This document shows, one piece after another, positions 16,503-24,825 of a stretch of 64,000 nt of DNA. Position numbers and translations under genes: made by a program. The stretch is from Allomuricauda sp. CP2A (GTDB lineage Bacteria; Bacteroidota; Bacteroidia; Flavobacteriales; Flavobacteriaceae). The notes beneath the pieces are model-generated. The model was not told where the DNA came from, searched no databases, and saw nothing but the letters and a program-made list of their open reading frames with translations. Each line of letters opens with the position of its first letter. Position 1 is the first letter of the stretch. The DNA lies in assembly GCF_001683915.1 (NCBI RefSeq), contig NZ_LXTT01000101.1:59937-123936 (forward strand), read 5' to 3'.

Positions 16503-18029
16503 ATGAAAAAATACCTCAACCTTTTTGATTTTTCCCAAAAGGTAAACTATCGCACAGAAATTTTATCGGGCTTAACCGTTGCGCTTGCCCTGGTGCCAGA
16601 GGCCATTGCCTTTGCCTTTATTGCAGGTTTGTCCCCTTTAACCGGATTGTACGCCGCATTTGTCATGGGTTTGGTCACTTCAATTTTGGGTGGTAGACCT
16701 GGAATGATCTCTGGAGCAACCGGTGCCGTGGCTGTGGTCATTGTGAGCCTGGCCCAGCAATATGGGGTGGAATATGTTTTCGCCACCGTAATTTTGGCGG
16801 GACTTCTGCAAATGGCAGCTGGACTACTTCGCCTTGGAAAATTGATGCGTTTGGTGCCCCATCCCGTTATATTTGGCTTTGTGAACGGGTTGGCGGTGAT
16901 AATTTTTATGTCGCAGATGAGTCAGTTCCAAACGGTGGATGGCGAATGGTTGGGCGGAAGCACACTATATATTTTCTTGGGATTGGTACTGTTGACCATG
17001 GTGGTTATTTGGGGGCTTCCTAAATTGACCAAGGTGGTTCCCGCGTCTTTGGCCGCTATTCTGTTGGTATTTGGCATTGTGTTTTTCTTTGGATTGGACA
17101 CACGAACCATTGGGGATATCGCTTCCATCCAAGGTACATTTCCTCCTTTTCATATTCCTGATCTTCCTTTTACGTTGGAAACCTTGCAGATCATATTTCC
17201 CTTCGCCGCAATTATGGCGGGTGTTGGTTTGATTGAAAGCCTTTTGACCCTGAACATCATTGATGAAATTACCGAAACACGAGGTAGGGGCAATAAAGAA
17301 GCTGTGGCCCAGGGTACGGCCAATATTCTCTCTGGACTATTCTCTGGAATGGGGGGTTGCGCCATGATCGGACAGAGTTTGATCAACACCTCCAATGGTG
17401 CAAGGGCACGTCTTTCAGGCATTGTAGCTGCTTTAATGCTCTTGGTATTTATCATGTTTGGCTCCGGCCTGATTGAAAAAGTACCCATGGCCGCACTTAC
17501 AGGTCTGATGATCATGGTGGCACTGGGCACCTTTGAATGGGCCAGCTTGCGAACCTTTAGGCGTATGCCAAAATCTGATGTTTTGGTGATGGTACTGGTG
17601 ACCTTGGTAACCGTTTTTCTCCACAATTTGGCCTTGGCCGTTTTGGTGGGGGTTATTATTTCAGCTTTGGTTTTTGCTTGGGACAATGCCAAACGTATTC
17701 GGGCTAGAAAACACATTGATGAGGATGGGACAAAACATTATGAAATCTACGGCCCCCTCTTTTTTGGGAGTACCACACTCTTTTCAGAAAAATTTGACGT
17801 CATCAATGACCCGGATGAGGTAGTGATCGATTTCGCTGAAAGCCGACTGGTGGACATGTCGGCCATTGAAGCCGTGAACAAAATCACCGAACGCTATCGC
17901 AAAGTGGGCAAAAAAGTGCACTTGAAGCATTTGAGCCGGGACTGTAGGCGACTATTGGCCAACGCCGATGACATTATTGAAGTAAATGTGTTGGAAGATC
18001 CAACCTACAAAGTAGCAGTGGACAAGTAA
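16503..18029 (+). CDS. SulP family anion transporter with STAS domain
   Basis: 508 residues: a transmembrane SulP/SLC26 core with about 12 hydrophobic segments (to about 395) and a cytoplasmic STAS domain (about 415-505; VVIDFAESRLVDMSAIEAV). The opening EILSGLTVALALVPEAIAFAFIAG and the GMGGCAMIGQSLIN stretch are family signatures. Members carry sulfate, bicarbonate or dicarboxylates. The substrate cannot be decided; no sulfate assimilation or carbonic anhydrase gene is adjacent. It ends 5 bp from the convergent DinB gene. Confidence 0.9.
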   Translation: MKKYLNLFDFSQKVNYRTEILSGLTVALALVPEAIAFAFIAGLSPLTGLYAAFVMGLVTSILGGRPGMISGATGAVAVVIVSLAQQYGVEYVFATVILAGLLQMAAGLLRLGKLMRLVPHPVIFGFVNGLAVIIFMSQMSQFQTVDGEWLGGSTLYIFLGLVLLTMVVIWGLPKLTKVVPASLAAILLVFGIVFFFGLDTRTIGDIASIQGTFPPFHIPDLPFTLETLQIIFPFAAIMAGVGLIESLLTLNIIDEITETRGRGNKEAVAQGTANILSGLFSGMGGCAMIGQSLINTSNGARARLSGIVAALMLLVFIMFGSGLIEKVPMAALTGLMIMVALGTFEWASLRTFRRMPKSDVLVMVLVTLVTVFLHNLALAVLVGVIISALVFAWDNAKRIRARKHIDEDGTKHYEIYGPLFFGSTTLFSEKFDVINDPDEVVIDFAESRLVDMSAIEAVNKITERYRKVGKKVHLKHLSRDCRRLLANADDIIEVNVLEDPTYKVAVDK

Positions 18030-18034
18030 AAGGG

Positions 18035-18637
18035 TTATTCCCTTGTCTTTCCCAACAGCACATTTACGTTGGGGTTTTGCGGATTTCCACTCGTCCTGCG
18101 CATTAAAACAATCTGCCCGGTGTGATAAATAGCATCCGAGATCATGCCATTGATCAGGTTCCAAAAAGGAAGCACCGTCTGCTGGTCACCCCTTTGAAAA
18201 ATAATGTTGAACTCCTCAAGATTTTGGGAACTTTCCCCCAGCAGATTATCACTTGTTGTTTTAAGATTTTCCAAGGTCTTTTGGCGAAGCTCCTCATACG
18301 AGAAAGCCGATAAATCCATTCGGGTGTTGGGCGTGGCTGTGGTAGCATTAACAATATTGATGGTCAAACCATAAATGTGCCGCAAGGTTTCCAAGCTGCT
18401 CCTTCCTTCTTCCGAAGGTTTGTACTCCAAATCGTTTTGGGTCAGTCCTTCCGATGCCCAATAATAGCGATATCCCAGCCCATCGATCATGCGGGCCGCA
18501 ACATTACCGGCCGTGTAGGTTTCGGGATAATCGGGAATTTCATGATAAGGTAGTTTCATGTCTTGGGCTTGAAGTTGTGTCACTAAAGTAAAAAAGAAAA
18601 CCAAGCCCAAGCGTTTTAGGATAGAACAGTTTTTCAT
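18035..18637 (-). CDS. secreted DinB-like protein
   Basis: 200 residues. A signal peptide (about 1-25, ending LQAQ) is followed by a DinB/YfiT-like four-helix bundle with histidines placed as metal ligands (LRHIYG near 86 and DAIYHTGQI near 170). DinB-fold proteins are metal-binding and often thiol transferases, but they are normally cytoplasmic; an exported one is unusual though seen in Bacteroidota. It lies 9 bp after the secreted YCII-like gene, so the pair is an operon. Enzymatic role unknown. Confidence 0.72.
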   Translation of the reverse strand: MKNCSILKRLGLVFFFTLVTQLQAQDMKLPYHEIPDYPETYTAGNVAARMIDGLGYRYYWASEGLTQNDLEYKPSEEGRSSLETLRHIYGLTINIVNATTATPNTRMDLSAFSYEELRQKTLENLKTTSDNLLGESSQNLEEFNIIFQRGDQQTVLPFWNLINGMISDAIYHTGQIVLMRRTSGNPQNPNVNVLLGKTRE

Positions 18638-18646
18638 GCTATTGAA

Positions 18647-19129
18647 TTAGTTGGTGATTGATTTTTTGGCAAGGGTAAGGCCAATTTCATTCACTTCCTT
18701 GAGTGCCGCGGAACCATACCATTCTTTTAATTCCATGACCAAGCTTCCGGCTTGTATGGCTGGGTCGGTTTCGGTGAGTTTTTGTGCCTCTTCAATGGAA
18801 TCCACATCAAAAATGTAAATTCCACGCAGGTCATCGTTGCCAAAAAAGGGACCGGCCAGCACCAATTTTCCTTCTTGTGCCATTTTTCCGATATTTTGCA
18901 GGTGAGCCGTTTGCAATTCCGCTGCTTTCTCTTCGGGAAGATCACGGTTTGGCCCTCTTTTCAGAAAGGCAAAAACGTATTTTTTCATCCCGTAGTCATC
19001 AGCACCATACGCTTTGGCTTTCTCTGCATTGTAAACCACTTCATTGTGTTCTGTGTTTTCAGAAGCGGATTGTGCCCTCGCCGCAAAACAACTGAGCAAA
19101 GCGAAAAGGCAAATAATTTTTGAATTCAT
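18647..19129 (-). CDS. secreted YCII-related protein
   Basis: 160 residues. The signal peptide is short (MNSKIICLFALLSCFAARAQ). The mature part contains a YCII-like ferredoxin-fold domain: KKYVFAFLKRGPNR, QTAHLQNIGKMAQEGKLVLAGPFFGNDDLRGIYIFDVDSIEEAQ. YCII domains occur in degradative enzymes and regulatory fusions and are usually cytosolic. The start at MNSKII gives a clean signal peptide; the longer frame adds ten residues in front. Its partner downstream is an exported DinB-like protein. Confidence 0.72.
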   Translation of the reverse strand: MNSKIICLFALLSCFAARAQSASENTEHNEVVYNAEKAKAYGADDYGMKKYVFAFLKRGPNRDLPEEKAAELQTAHLQNIGKMAQEGKLVLAGPFFGNDDLRGIYIFDVDSIEEAQKLTETDPAIQAGSLVMELKEWYGSAALKEVNEIGLTLAKKSITN

Positions 19130-19239
19130 ATCGATTGTTTTTAGTAAGCCTGTCAATCAAAAATAACTATTTGAAAATCAAAACCTAACCGATTTATTGC
19201 CAAAAAGAGGGGGCAAAAGTGCAAGCTTTTCCAATCCGC

Positions 19240-19593
19240 TCAATCAAAACATCCTTTATAAAAAACATTGAACGGGTGCACCTCCACATTGAACAATTGG
19301 TTTTGCAGTGAAACATCCTCAGATAATAGGCTTTTTGCAGATTCCAGATCAGCGGCTTGAAGAACGATCATTCCGGTATCACTGTACCGAGCACCCATCA
19401 CAATGGTGTTTTCTTTCCTGAGTTTGGACAAAAAAGCGGAATGTTCCTTAAAATAAGGTTGGTCATTGGGTTGTTTGTCCATGTCCCAAAGCGCGCCAAC
19501 GGTGTAGAGGGCCACAAAATGTGATTTCTGTTCTTCGCTTTCCTGGGCATTCATAACGAAGGGCAACAAGAACAACAAAATAAGGTGTTTCAT
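19240..19593 (-). CDS. small secreted YCII-like protein
   Basis: 117 residues with a signal peptide ending VMNAQ. The mature domain (FVALYTVGALWD, FKEHSAFLSKLRKENTIVMGARYSDTGMIVLQAADLESAKSLL) is again YCII-like. It is the last gene of a four-gene run with three lipoprotein genes upstream (11-bp gap), so it is likely the distal member of that operon. No function known. Confidence 0.65.
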   Translation of the reverse strand: MKHLILLFLLPFVMNAQESEEQKSHFVALYTVGALWDMDKQPNDQPYFKEHSAFLSKLRKENTIVMGARYSDTGMIVLQAADLESAKSLLSEDVSLQNQLFNVEVHPFNVFYKGCFD

Positions 19594-19604
19594 TCCAGTA
19601 GTGT

Positions 19605-20090
19605 TTACATTTCAGAATCGCAATCGGTCTTGCTCAAAGGCATGGACGAGCTGAAACTCAATGCGTTTTTATCTTTGAAGGCCGTTCCCGTTTCATCCAA
19701 TTCGCCATAGCCCTCGATCAGTTGATCATCTTTCAACAAAAAGACAATTTCACGAGTGCTCTCCATGCCTTCGGAAACAAAGGTGTAGCTGCCAATAAGA
19801 ATACTATCTTTCAACTCGCCAGCGAAGGTCCCTGTATTGGCATCCTTTTCTTTGAGGGCATAATCTAGATTTCCGAGGACAGTTTCTGAGACAGCGGTGA
19901 TTTCAAAACGGATTTTGTTACCATTGGCTTCATAGATATAGCACCCTGTTTCCAAAATTGGAGATGAGGTTTCCATTTTTTCTTCGGTCATTTCTGTTGA
20001 AATCTCCGGTTCAGCGCTGTTCTTTTCTTCTTTGGTTTTACAGTTTACAGCCAATATTATCAGGAAGAAGACAAGTGCTATTTTTTTCAT
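19605..20090 (-). CDS. hypothetical lipoprotein
   Basis: 161 residues. The lipobox is LAVNC (Cys17). An acidic linker (EEKNSAEPEISTEMTEEKM) precedes a beta-rich domain that begins with GCYIYEANGNKIRFEI and contains LGNLDYALKEKDANTGTFAGEL, a pattern seen in small Bacteroidota lipoproteins that resemble lipocalin-type barrels. The ATG start is 2 bp from the upstream stop; an upstream TTG in frame is less likely. Part of the META lipoprotein operon. Function unknown. Confidence 0.65.
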   Translation of the reverse strand: MKKIALVFFLIILAVNCKTKEEKNSAEPEISTEMTEEKMETSSPILETGCYIYEANGNKIRFEITAVSETVLGNLDYALKEKDANTGTFAGELKDSILIGSYTFVSEGMESTREIVFLLKDDQLIEGYGELDETGTAFKDKNALSFSSSMPLSKTDCDSEM

Positions 20091-20092
20091 AT

Positions 20093-20908
20093 TCAATCTA
20101 TTTTTTTGAAAACAAGAAGCTTTTCCTGACTGCCATTGGACAGATACAATCTATTATTTGCTATGGAATATTTGGTAATGGCCTGAAGATTCTTCAAAAA
20201 TTCCGATTCTTTGCCCATGTCCGGACAGGCCATTCTTGTACCGGCCACTTGGGTAAAACGGAGCAAATCTTTTTCAAAGAATAGGCTTCCTGTCATTCTG
20301 TTGCATCCAGAGAATCCCGAAAACCGGTTGTTGTTGATATTGATTTCCATGTTGGGCACATCCTTTCCATTAAAATCTTCTTTGGAAACCGTCTTTCCAT
20401 CCATCTCCTCTAGCACCCAAATATCATGTAATCTATAATCCGTAACATAGGAACCACAACCCTCCAAGGCAAATGTTTCATCCTCACCCGTTCGTTTATA
20501 GGCTATGGTAACGGTATAGGGCGATTTTTCACCGGACATGGCGTTGGTGCATTCCTTCTGCGCTATGATCACATCAAGCTGCACAGCCTCGGTTTGGATA
20601 CGGTACATGCTTATGTTGGAGTCCTGTGCCTTAATGGGCTCAGTATTTGGAGTGGTGATGGTGTCCTCCATCATGTTCAACTCCACCCTGTCCTCCAGAA
20701 TTTTTAGTCCCCAAAAAGGCTCAGTACCCGTGGCCTTAAAATAGCTTCCATCTGGAGTTACTGCCAAAGGTTCCATTTTTTTAGACTTGACCTGTACGGT
20801 ATCGGCAGTTGTTTCAACGGACTCATTTTCTGTTGGTTCTTGTTTTTTCTTCTCGATACAGCTCATAAAAAAGAGCAGCATTCCTATGATGATAAGTCCC
20901 TTTCTCAT
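20093..20908 (-). CDS. lipoprotein with COG3650-like and META (HslJ) domains
   Basis: 271 residues. Lipobox FFMSC (Cys17). The first domain (about 45-155) has ATGTEPFWGLKI, the common COG3650 'GxEPFW' motif, and AMSGEKSPYTVTI. The second (about 160-270) is a META domain with FSGFSGCNRMTGSL. META proteins include HslJ, linked to heat and novobiocin response, and are often paired with COG3650 domains. The ATG overlaps the stop of the preceding META gene (ATGA), so translation is coupled. Likely an outer-membrane or periplasmic-face lipoprotein. Confidence 0.8.
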   Translation of the reverse strand: MRKGLIIIGMLLFFMSCIEKKKQEPTENESVETTADTVQVKSKKMEPLAVTPDGSYFKATGTEPFWGLKILEDRVELNMMEDTITTPNTEPIKAQDSNISMYRIQTEAVQLDVIIAQKECTNAMSGEKSPYTVTIAYKRTGEDETFALEGCGSYVTDYRLHDIWVLEEMDGKTVSKEDFNGKDVPNMEININNNRFSGFSGCNRMTGSLFFEKDLLRFTQVAGTRMACPDMGKESEFLKNLQAITKYSIANNRLYLSNGSQEKLLVFKKID

Positions 20909-21324
20909 GGCTCAACTTTTTTAAAACGCATCATGGGGACGTCACCTATCAAAAGCGTGAGCTTGCCATCTTCCATGGCATATCCGTCTATCTTTTGCAT
21001 CATGTTGAGGAATTGTCGTTCCCCTCCTCCACAGAACATCATGGTGGTGGGGCCGGGTTCACCAAAAGAGAGGGCATTTTGGTTTAATTCGTAGTCAGCG
21101 GAATAGCCGTTGCAACTGTCGGTACCGGAAACTTTTGAGGTTTCTTTGTCGAAAGCAATCTGCGGTTTTTTCTCTGGAAAAAGCCCATCAAAGGCAATGC
21201 GTGGTCCAGAAATGTACTCCAATTCCCAAGTGGTGTTGAAGAGCGCTTCGGAATCGTCCGGTTTTGGATTACAGGAAGCACCCAAAACCAGCACAGAGAA
21301 AAAAAGGATGACCAAGGGTTTCAT
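20905..21324 (-). CDS. META domain lipoprotein
   Basis: 139 residues. Lipobox VLGASC (Cys18). A single META domain follows, with NTTWELEYISG, the GTDSCNGYSADYEL core and a late MMQKIDGYAMEDGKLTLL stretch. First gene of a four-gene operon in which META domains occur twice. Precise function of the family is not established. Confidence 0.8.
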   Translation of the reverse strand: MKPLVILFFSVLVLGASCNPKPDDSEALFNTTWELEYISGPRIAFDGLFPEKKPQIAFDKETSKVSGTDSCNGYSADYELNQNALSFGEPGPTTMMFCGGGERQFLNMMQKIDGYAMEDGKLTLLIGDVPMMRFKKVEP

Positions 21325-21418
21325 TTGTGCAGAAAATTATAGTTAATGGTTCAGAAAAATACTAAAAAATGTCATGAACCCACACGCTATCAGGTTAATA
21401 AATGGAGAAGAAAGTGAT

Positions 21419-22126
21419 TTACTCCATTCTTTTGCTCCAGACTTCGTAAATAGGGTCCCCTTTACTACTTAATCCAGAATGATGCCAATCCCCATCCTTG
21501 AGCTCATAATTGAACTGTAAACTTGCTCCGACCCTGGAGTCGTCTCGGGAAAAGAAACCGATGTTTTCGGTATATTTGCCATCAACAGTGGTGTAGGAGC
21601 CTCCGCCAGTACCCATAAATTGCTTGGTTTCGGTGTTGAAGGCAATCCATTGAAATCGGGTTCCTGAGAGAATTTTCATGGTTTTTCGAGGTCCAGAGGT
21701 GTCACGTTTCACGATTTCACCATCGCGCTTACGTCCAGAAATCAACCATGCCCCGGCCAAATCCCCTGGAGAGCCGTCGTCCAAGCGGGACCATATTTTG
21801 TCATCAATATGGAGTTTTCCATCAACAAATTCATAGGGTGCACTGTTGGTTGTCCCCACAAGAGCGGAATCGAAGGAAGCAAATTCCAAAGTATAGGTAA
21901 GCATTCCATTTTCCGAGGTAAAGTTTCCGCCCATCGTGCCTAGGAATTTACCGGTTTCCTTTTCAAAGAAGGCCTCGGAAAAATAGCCATCGGAAACAAT
22001 GGTTACGTATTGTACTTCAACCCCAGTTTCATTGGTTTTTGTCGCTTCCCAAGCCCCTTGAAAACTTTGGGCAGAGATAAAGTAGAGGGGGGTAAAGACT
22101 AAAATTGAAAAAAGACACTTTTTCAT
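21419..22126 (-). CDS. secreted protein with duplicated lipocalin-like unit
   Basis: 235 residues with a signal peptide ending ISAQ. Two tandem units of about 105 residues are evident: the first opens FQGAWEATKTNETG and contains FEKETGKFLGTMGGNFTSENGMLTYTLEF; the second opens LAGAWLISGRKRDGE and contains NTETKQFMGTGGGSYTTVDGKYTENIGF. The matched G-x-W start and GGG/SYT turn suggest an intragenic duplication of a small beta-barrel. Function unknown. It lies between the META operon and a cytochrome c gene with no clear operon link. Confidence 0.65.
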   Translation of the reverse strand: MKKCLFSILVFTPLYFISAQSFQGAWEATKTNETGVEVQYVTIVSDGYFSEAFFEKETGKFLGTMGGNFTSENGMLTYTLEFASFDSALVGTTNSAPYEFVDGKLHIDDKIWSRLDDGSPGDLAGAWLISGRKRDGEIVKRDTSGPRKTMKILSGTRFQWIAFNTETKQFMGTGGGSYTTVDGKYTENIGFFSRDDSRVGASLQFNYELKDGDWHHSGLSSKGDPIYEVWSKRME

Positions 22127-22150
22127 AATGTGGAATGTTTATTAAACAAA

Positions 22151-22195
22151 AAATGCTGTTGCTTTACAAGAAAACAACAGCATTTCAAAGATTTT
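22151..22195 (-). terminator. terminator of the cytochrome c gene
   Basis: An 11-bp perfect stem (AAATGCTGTTG / CAACAGCATTT) with a 23-nt loop, followed on the minus strand by a T run, just past the cytochrome stop. Confidence 0.8.
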
Positions 22196-22207
22196 ATGGG
22201 CAATGCT

Positions 22208-22690
22208 CTACAGCGTCCTTAAGTACTCAGCCACATCCCTGGCCTCGTCTTCGGTAAGGTTTTGGTTGAGCATGATCGCATTATTGTATTCTTTCAACAA
22301 GGCTTTTGCTATGGGATCTTCTTTGAGCATTCCATCGGGGTTCAAGATTATGTTCATGACCCATTCTGGGCTTCTACGCTCATAGACTCCTTGCATGGCA
22401 GGACCAATCATGCGTTTGTCCACCATGTGGCAAGCCACACAGATGGATTCGAACTTCGCCTTTCCACGGGCAGCCATTTCTTCATCAATTTCAGTGCCGA
22501 AATCCACATTTTCAATGGGACCGACCCCTTTATTGTCCAAATCAACGGGCACACCTTCGGTAGCCTTGGCCTTTGTCTCTTCAGTTTTGGTACGGCTTAC
22601 TTCAAAACCATCATCCTTTTTTTCTTCTTTTTTTCCGCCACAGCTGGCCACAAGGGCTCCCAATGCTACGAAAAGGAGTATTTTTTTCAT
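22208..22690 (-). CDS. c-type cytochrome lipoprotein
   Basis: 160 residues. Lipobox LVASC (Cys17), then a Lys/Glu-rich linker and a class I cytochrome c domain (about 77-160). The heme site is CVACH, and the axial Met is probably in the NAIMLNQNLT region. It would be a membrane-tethered electron carrier in the periplasm. Similar lipoproteins occur next to nitrous oxide reductase genes in Bacteroidota, but no nos gene lies here. The ATG at MKKILLF is preferred over an upstream TTG. Confidence 0.85.
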   Translation of the reverse strand: MKKILLFVALGALVASCGGKKEEKKDDGFEVSRTKTEETKAKATEGVPVDLDNKGVGPIENVDFGTEIDEEMAARGKAKFESICVACHMVDKRMIGPAMQGVYERRSPEWVMNIILNPDGMLKEDPIAKALLKEYNNAIMLNQNLTEDEARDVAEYLRTL

Positions 22691-22809
22691 CTTGATCAAT
22701 TCTGTTGAAGTTTGATTAAATTACAGCAACTAAGATAGGTAATTGAAGACTAATTTTATAGTGGTTTTTGTATTAGATATAACCATTCACCTTTGCAGAA
22801 TAATCCAAC

Positions 22810-23769
22810 TTACAGAAGGTCAAAGAATTCCAAGGCTCTTTTCTCGGTATAGGTAATGTTCTTTTTTCCCAAAAAACCGACATGTCCGCCATATTTTGGC
22901 GTCTCCAAATATAAGTTTGGATTAAGTCCCACTTCGGAAAAAGGATAACATTCCGGCCCCAAAAAAGAATCATCCAGTGCATTTATGATAAGACTCGGCA
23001 CCTTAATGTTGGGCAAAAATTGCAGGGAACTGCATTGTGTGTAATAGTCCAGGGCATCTTTAAAATTATGGGCCTTGCTGGTGTAGACATCATCAAAATC
23101 CTTTAGGGTTTTGATTTTATTGATATCGGAATCGGTGATGAGCTCTGGAAACATTGCTTGTTTTTGTCTGAGCTTGCCAATCAAATTTCCTTTAAACCGA
23201 ATGGCATAGTGGATATTATGAAAAGATAAAAGTTGTTGGCACGAACTGTGCAAATTGCACGGCACTGAAACGGCAACGACTCCCTTTATTTCCTTCGGAA
23301 TGGTATGGTCCTCACCCAAATATTTAAGAACGAGGTTTCCACCCAAGCTAAAGCCTTTAATGTAGATTTCCGAATAGTCTTTGGTCTTGAGAATATGGTC
23401 GATGACTTCCCTAAGGTCCTCAGTAGCCCCAGAGTGGTAGGAGCGGTAAAGCATGTTGGGTTCTCCACTGCATCCACGATAGTTAACGGCACAGGCATCA
23501 AACCCATTAAGGTTAAAAAGTTTGGCGCTTCCCGTAATGTAGGGTCGTTGGCCATCACCCTCCAACCCGTGGAGCAAAACGACCAGTTTTTGGGTTGGGG
23601 TAATGGATTCGCTCCAGTCCAAATCCAAAAAATCACCATCGGACAAGGTCAACCGTTCCCGCTTTTGGACCACTCCATTGACCTTTCTGAAAAGACCACA
23701 GTAAATGGTGGCTAGATGGGCATTCCTAAAAATTAGTGGCGGAGTGTAATCTGAGGAAACTTGGGGCAT
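22810..23769 (-). CDS. YheT-like alpha/beta hydrolase
   Basis: 319 residues of the COG0429 family. The triad can be placed: Ser in GFSLGGN, Asp in INALDDSFLGPECYP, His in YGGHVGFLG. The HGLEGD oxyanion stretch and the AHLATIYCGLFR opening are usual for YheT. The substrate of this family is unknown; esterase activity is assumed. Its ATG overlaps the bestrophin stop (TAATG), so the two are coupled. Confidence 0.85.
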   Translation of the reverse strand: MPQVSSDYTPPLIFRNAHLATIYCGLFRKVNGVVQKRERLTLSDGDFLDLDWSESITPTQKLVVLLHGLEGDGQRPYITGSAKLFNLNGFDACAVNYRGCSGEPNMLYRSYHSGATEDLREVIDHILKTKDYSEIYIKGFSLGGNLVLKYLGEDHTIPKEIKGVVAVSVPCNLHSSCQQLLSFHNIHYAIRFKGNLIGKLRQKQAMFPELITDSDINKIKTLKDFDDVYTSKAHNFKDALDYYTQCSSLQFLPNIKVPSLIINALDDSFLGPECYPFSEVGLNPNLYLETPKYGGHVGFLGKKNITYTEKRALEFFDLL

Positions 23770-24770
23770 TAATATAAAATGTTATGCTGTGGTTGTATTT
23801 TTTCTGGAAGGTTCTGTTCATCCAGCATATCACGAAGATCAATTTCTATTGTGCGACAGAGTGCGGTCATGGGTACATCATTGATTCGGCCTTCAAAAGG
23901 ATCTTCACTGTTGCTACCCACTTTTTCCATAGTGGTGAACATCCAGGAAATCAATACAGAGAAGAAGACCATAAGCCCAAGATACCACCAGTTTTGACCT
24001 GCATCCAGACTTTTCAATTGAGTCTCAAAAACGTTGAGCAATCCAAAGGGTAACAGCAGAATAAAGATCCAAGTAAACACGGTGCTGAAATATGCGTATT
24101 GCCGAGGAAAAGGAGTATTCTTAATACGCTCACACATGCCTTGGAGGTTGTACATTTCTTCTAGGTTATTGTGGAGGACCTGCTTGTCAAATTCAGTTAT
24201 TTTGTCCTCGCTTAATAGCTGCTTTAGGTGCTGCCCTTGATTTTTTACTAGGTGGGTGGCCACATTTTTCCGTTTTTCCAAGTCGGCTATTTCCTCTGCG
24301 GACAAGAGCAATTCCATACCACTGCATGCTGGATTCCTTTCCCCGTGCCTATCAAATAAGCGCTCCACGGCTCGGTTCTCGCGAATGGAAAAGCTATTGG
24401 GCTGCCGCAACTGTATGCGAAGGGCGTTGATCCAGGCAATATGCCGATAAATCAAGGTAATTTGGGCATTTCTATCATTTTCCACAAAGCTCAGCACATT
24501 ATTGGCCCAGGTGCGAGAATAGTTTACGATACCTCCCCAGATTTTTCGACCCTCCCAAAAACGATCATAGCTTTGGCTGTTCTTGAACCCAATGTAAAAA
24601 GCAACGGCGATACCAATTACGGATAGTGGTTGGAATGGAATATCGATATGCGTCCAGCCCAAGTTATAATAGAGGTAAAAAATAGCACCGGCATACAGGA
24701 CAAAGAAGATGAGGTTTTTCCAGGCATACCTCAAAATGATGCCCCAGGATATATTTCTTTTAATATACAT
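23769..24770 (-). CDS. bestrophin-like (RFP-TM/UPF0187) chloride channel family protein
   Basis: 333 residues with hydrophobic segments near 15-33, 45-60, 235-255 and 270-290. The opening SWGIILRYAWKNLIFFVLYA and the motif SYDRFWEGRKIWGGIVNYSR match bacterial bestrophins. Homologues form pentameric channels for anions or cations. It is followed by a translationally coupled YheT hydrolase; no functional link is known. Confidence 0.85.
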   Translation of the reverse strand: MYIKRNISWGIILRYAWKNLIFFVLYAGAIFYLYYNLGWTHIDIPFQPLSVIGIAVAFYIGFKNSQSYDRFWEGRKIWGGIVNYSRTWANNVLSFVENDRNAQITLIYRHIAWINALRIQLRQPNSFSIRENRAVERLFDRHGERNPACSGMELLLSAEEIADLEKRKNVATHLVKNQGQHLKQLLSEDKITEFDKQVLHNNLEEMYNLQGMCERIKNTPFPRQYAYFSTVFTWIFILLLPFGLLNVFETQLKSLDAGQNWWYLGLMVFFSVLISWMFTTMEKVGSNSEDPFEGRINDVPMTALCRTIEIDLRDMLDEQNLPEKIQPQHNILY

Positions 24771-24825
24771 GGAAATACAAAAGTTGATTAGCTATTACCA
24801 AAATACAAAAGAAAAGTTAGTGTAC

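Noticed and set aside
17150..17716. 188-codon frame opposite the SulP gene
   Set aside because: Lies wholly antisense to a well-supported gene; composition (Lys/Pro/Thr-rich) is that of a reverse-frame shadow.
22208..22690. Part of a nitrous oxide reductase cluster
   Set aside because: Cytochrome resembles nos-linked ones, but no nosZ, nosL, nosD or nosF gene is nearby.
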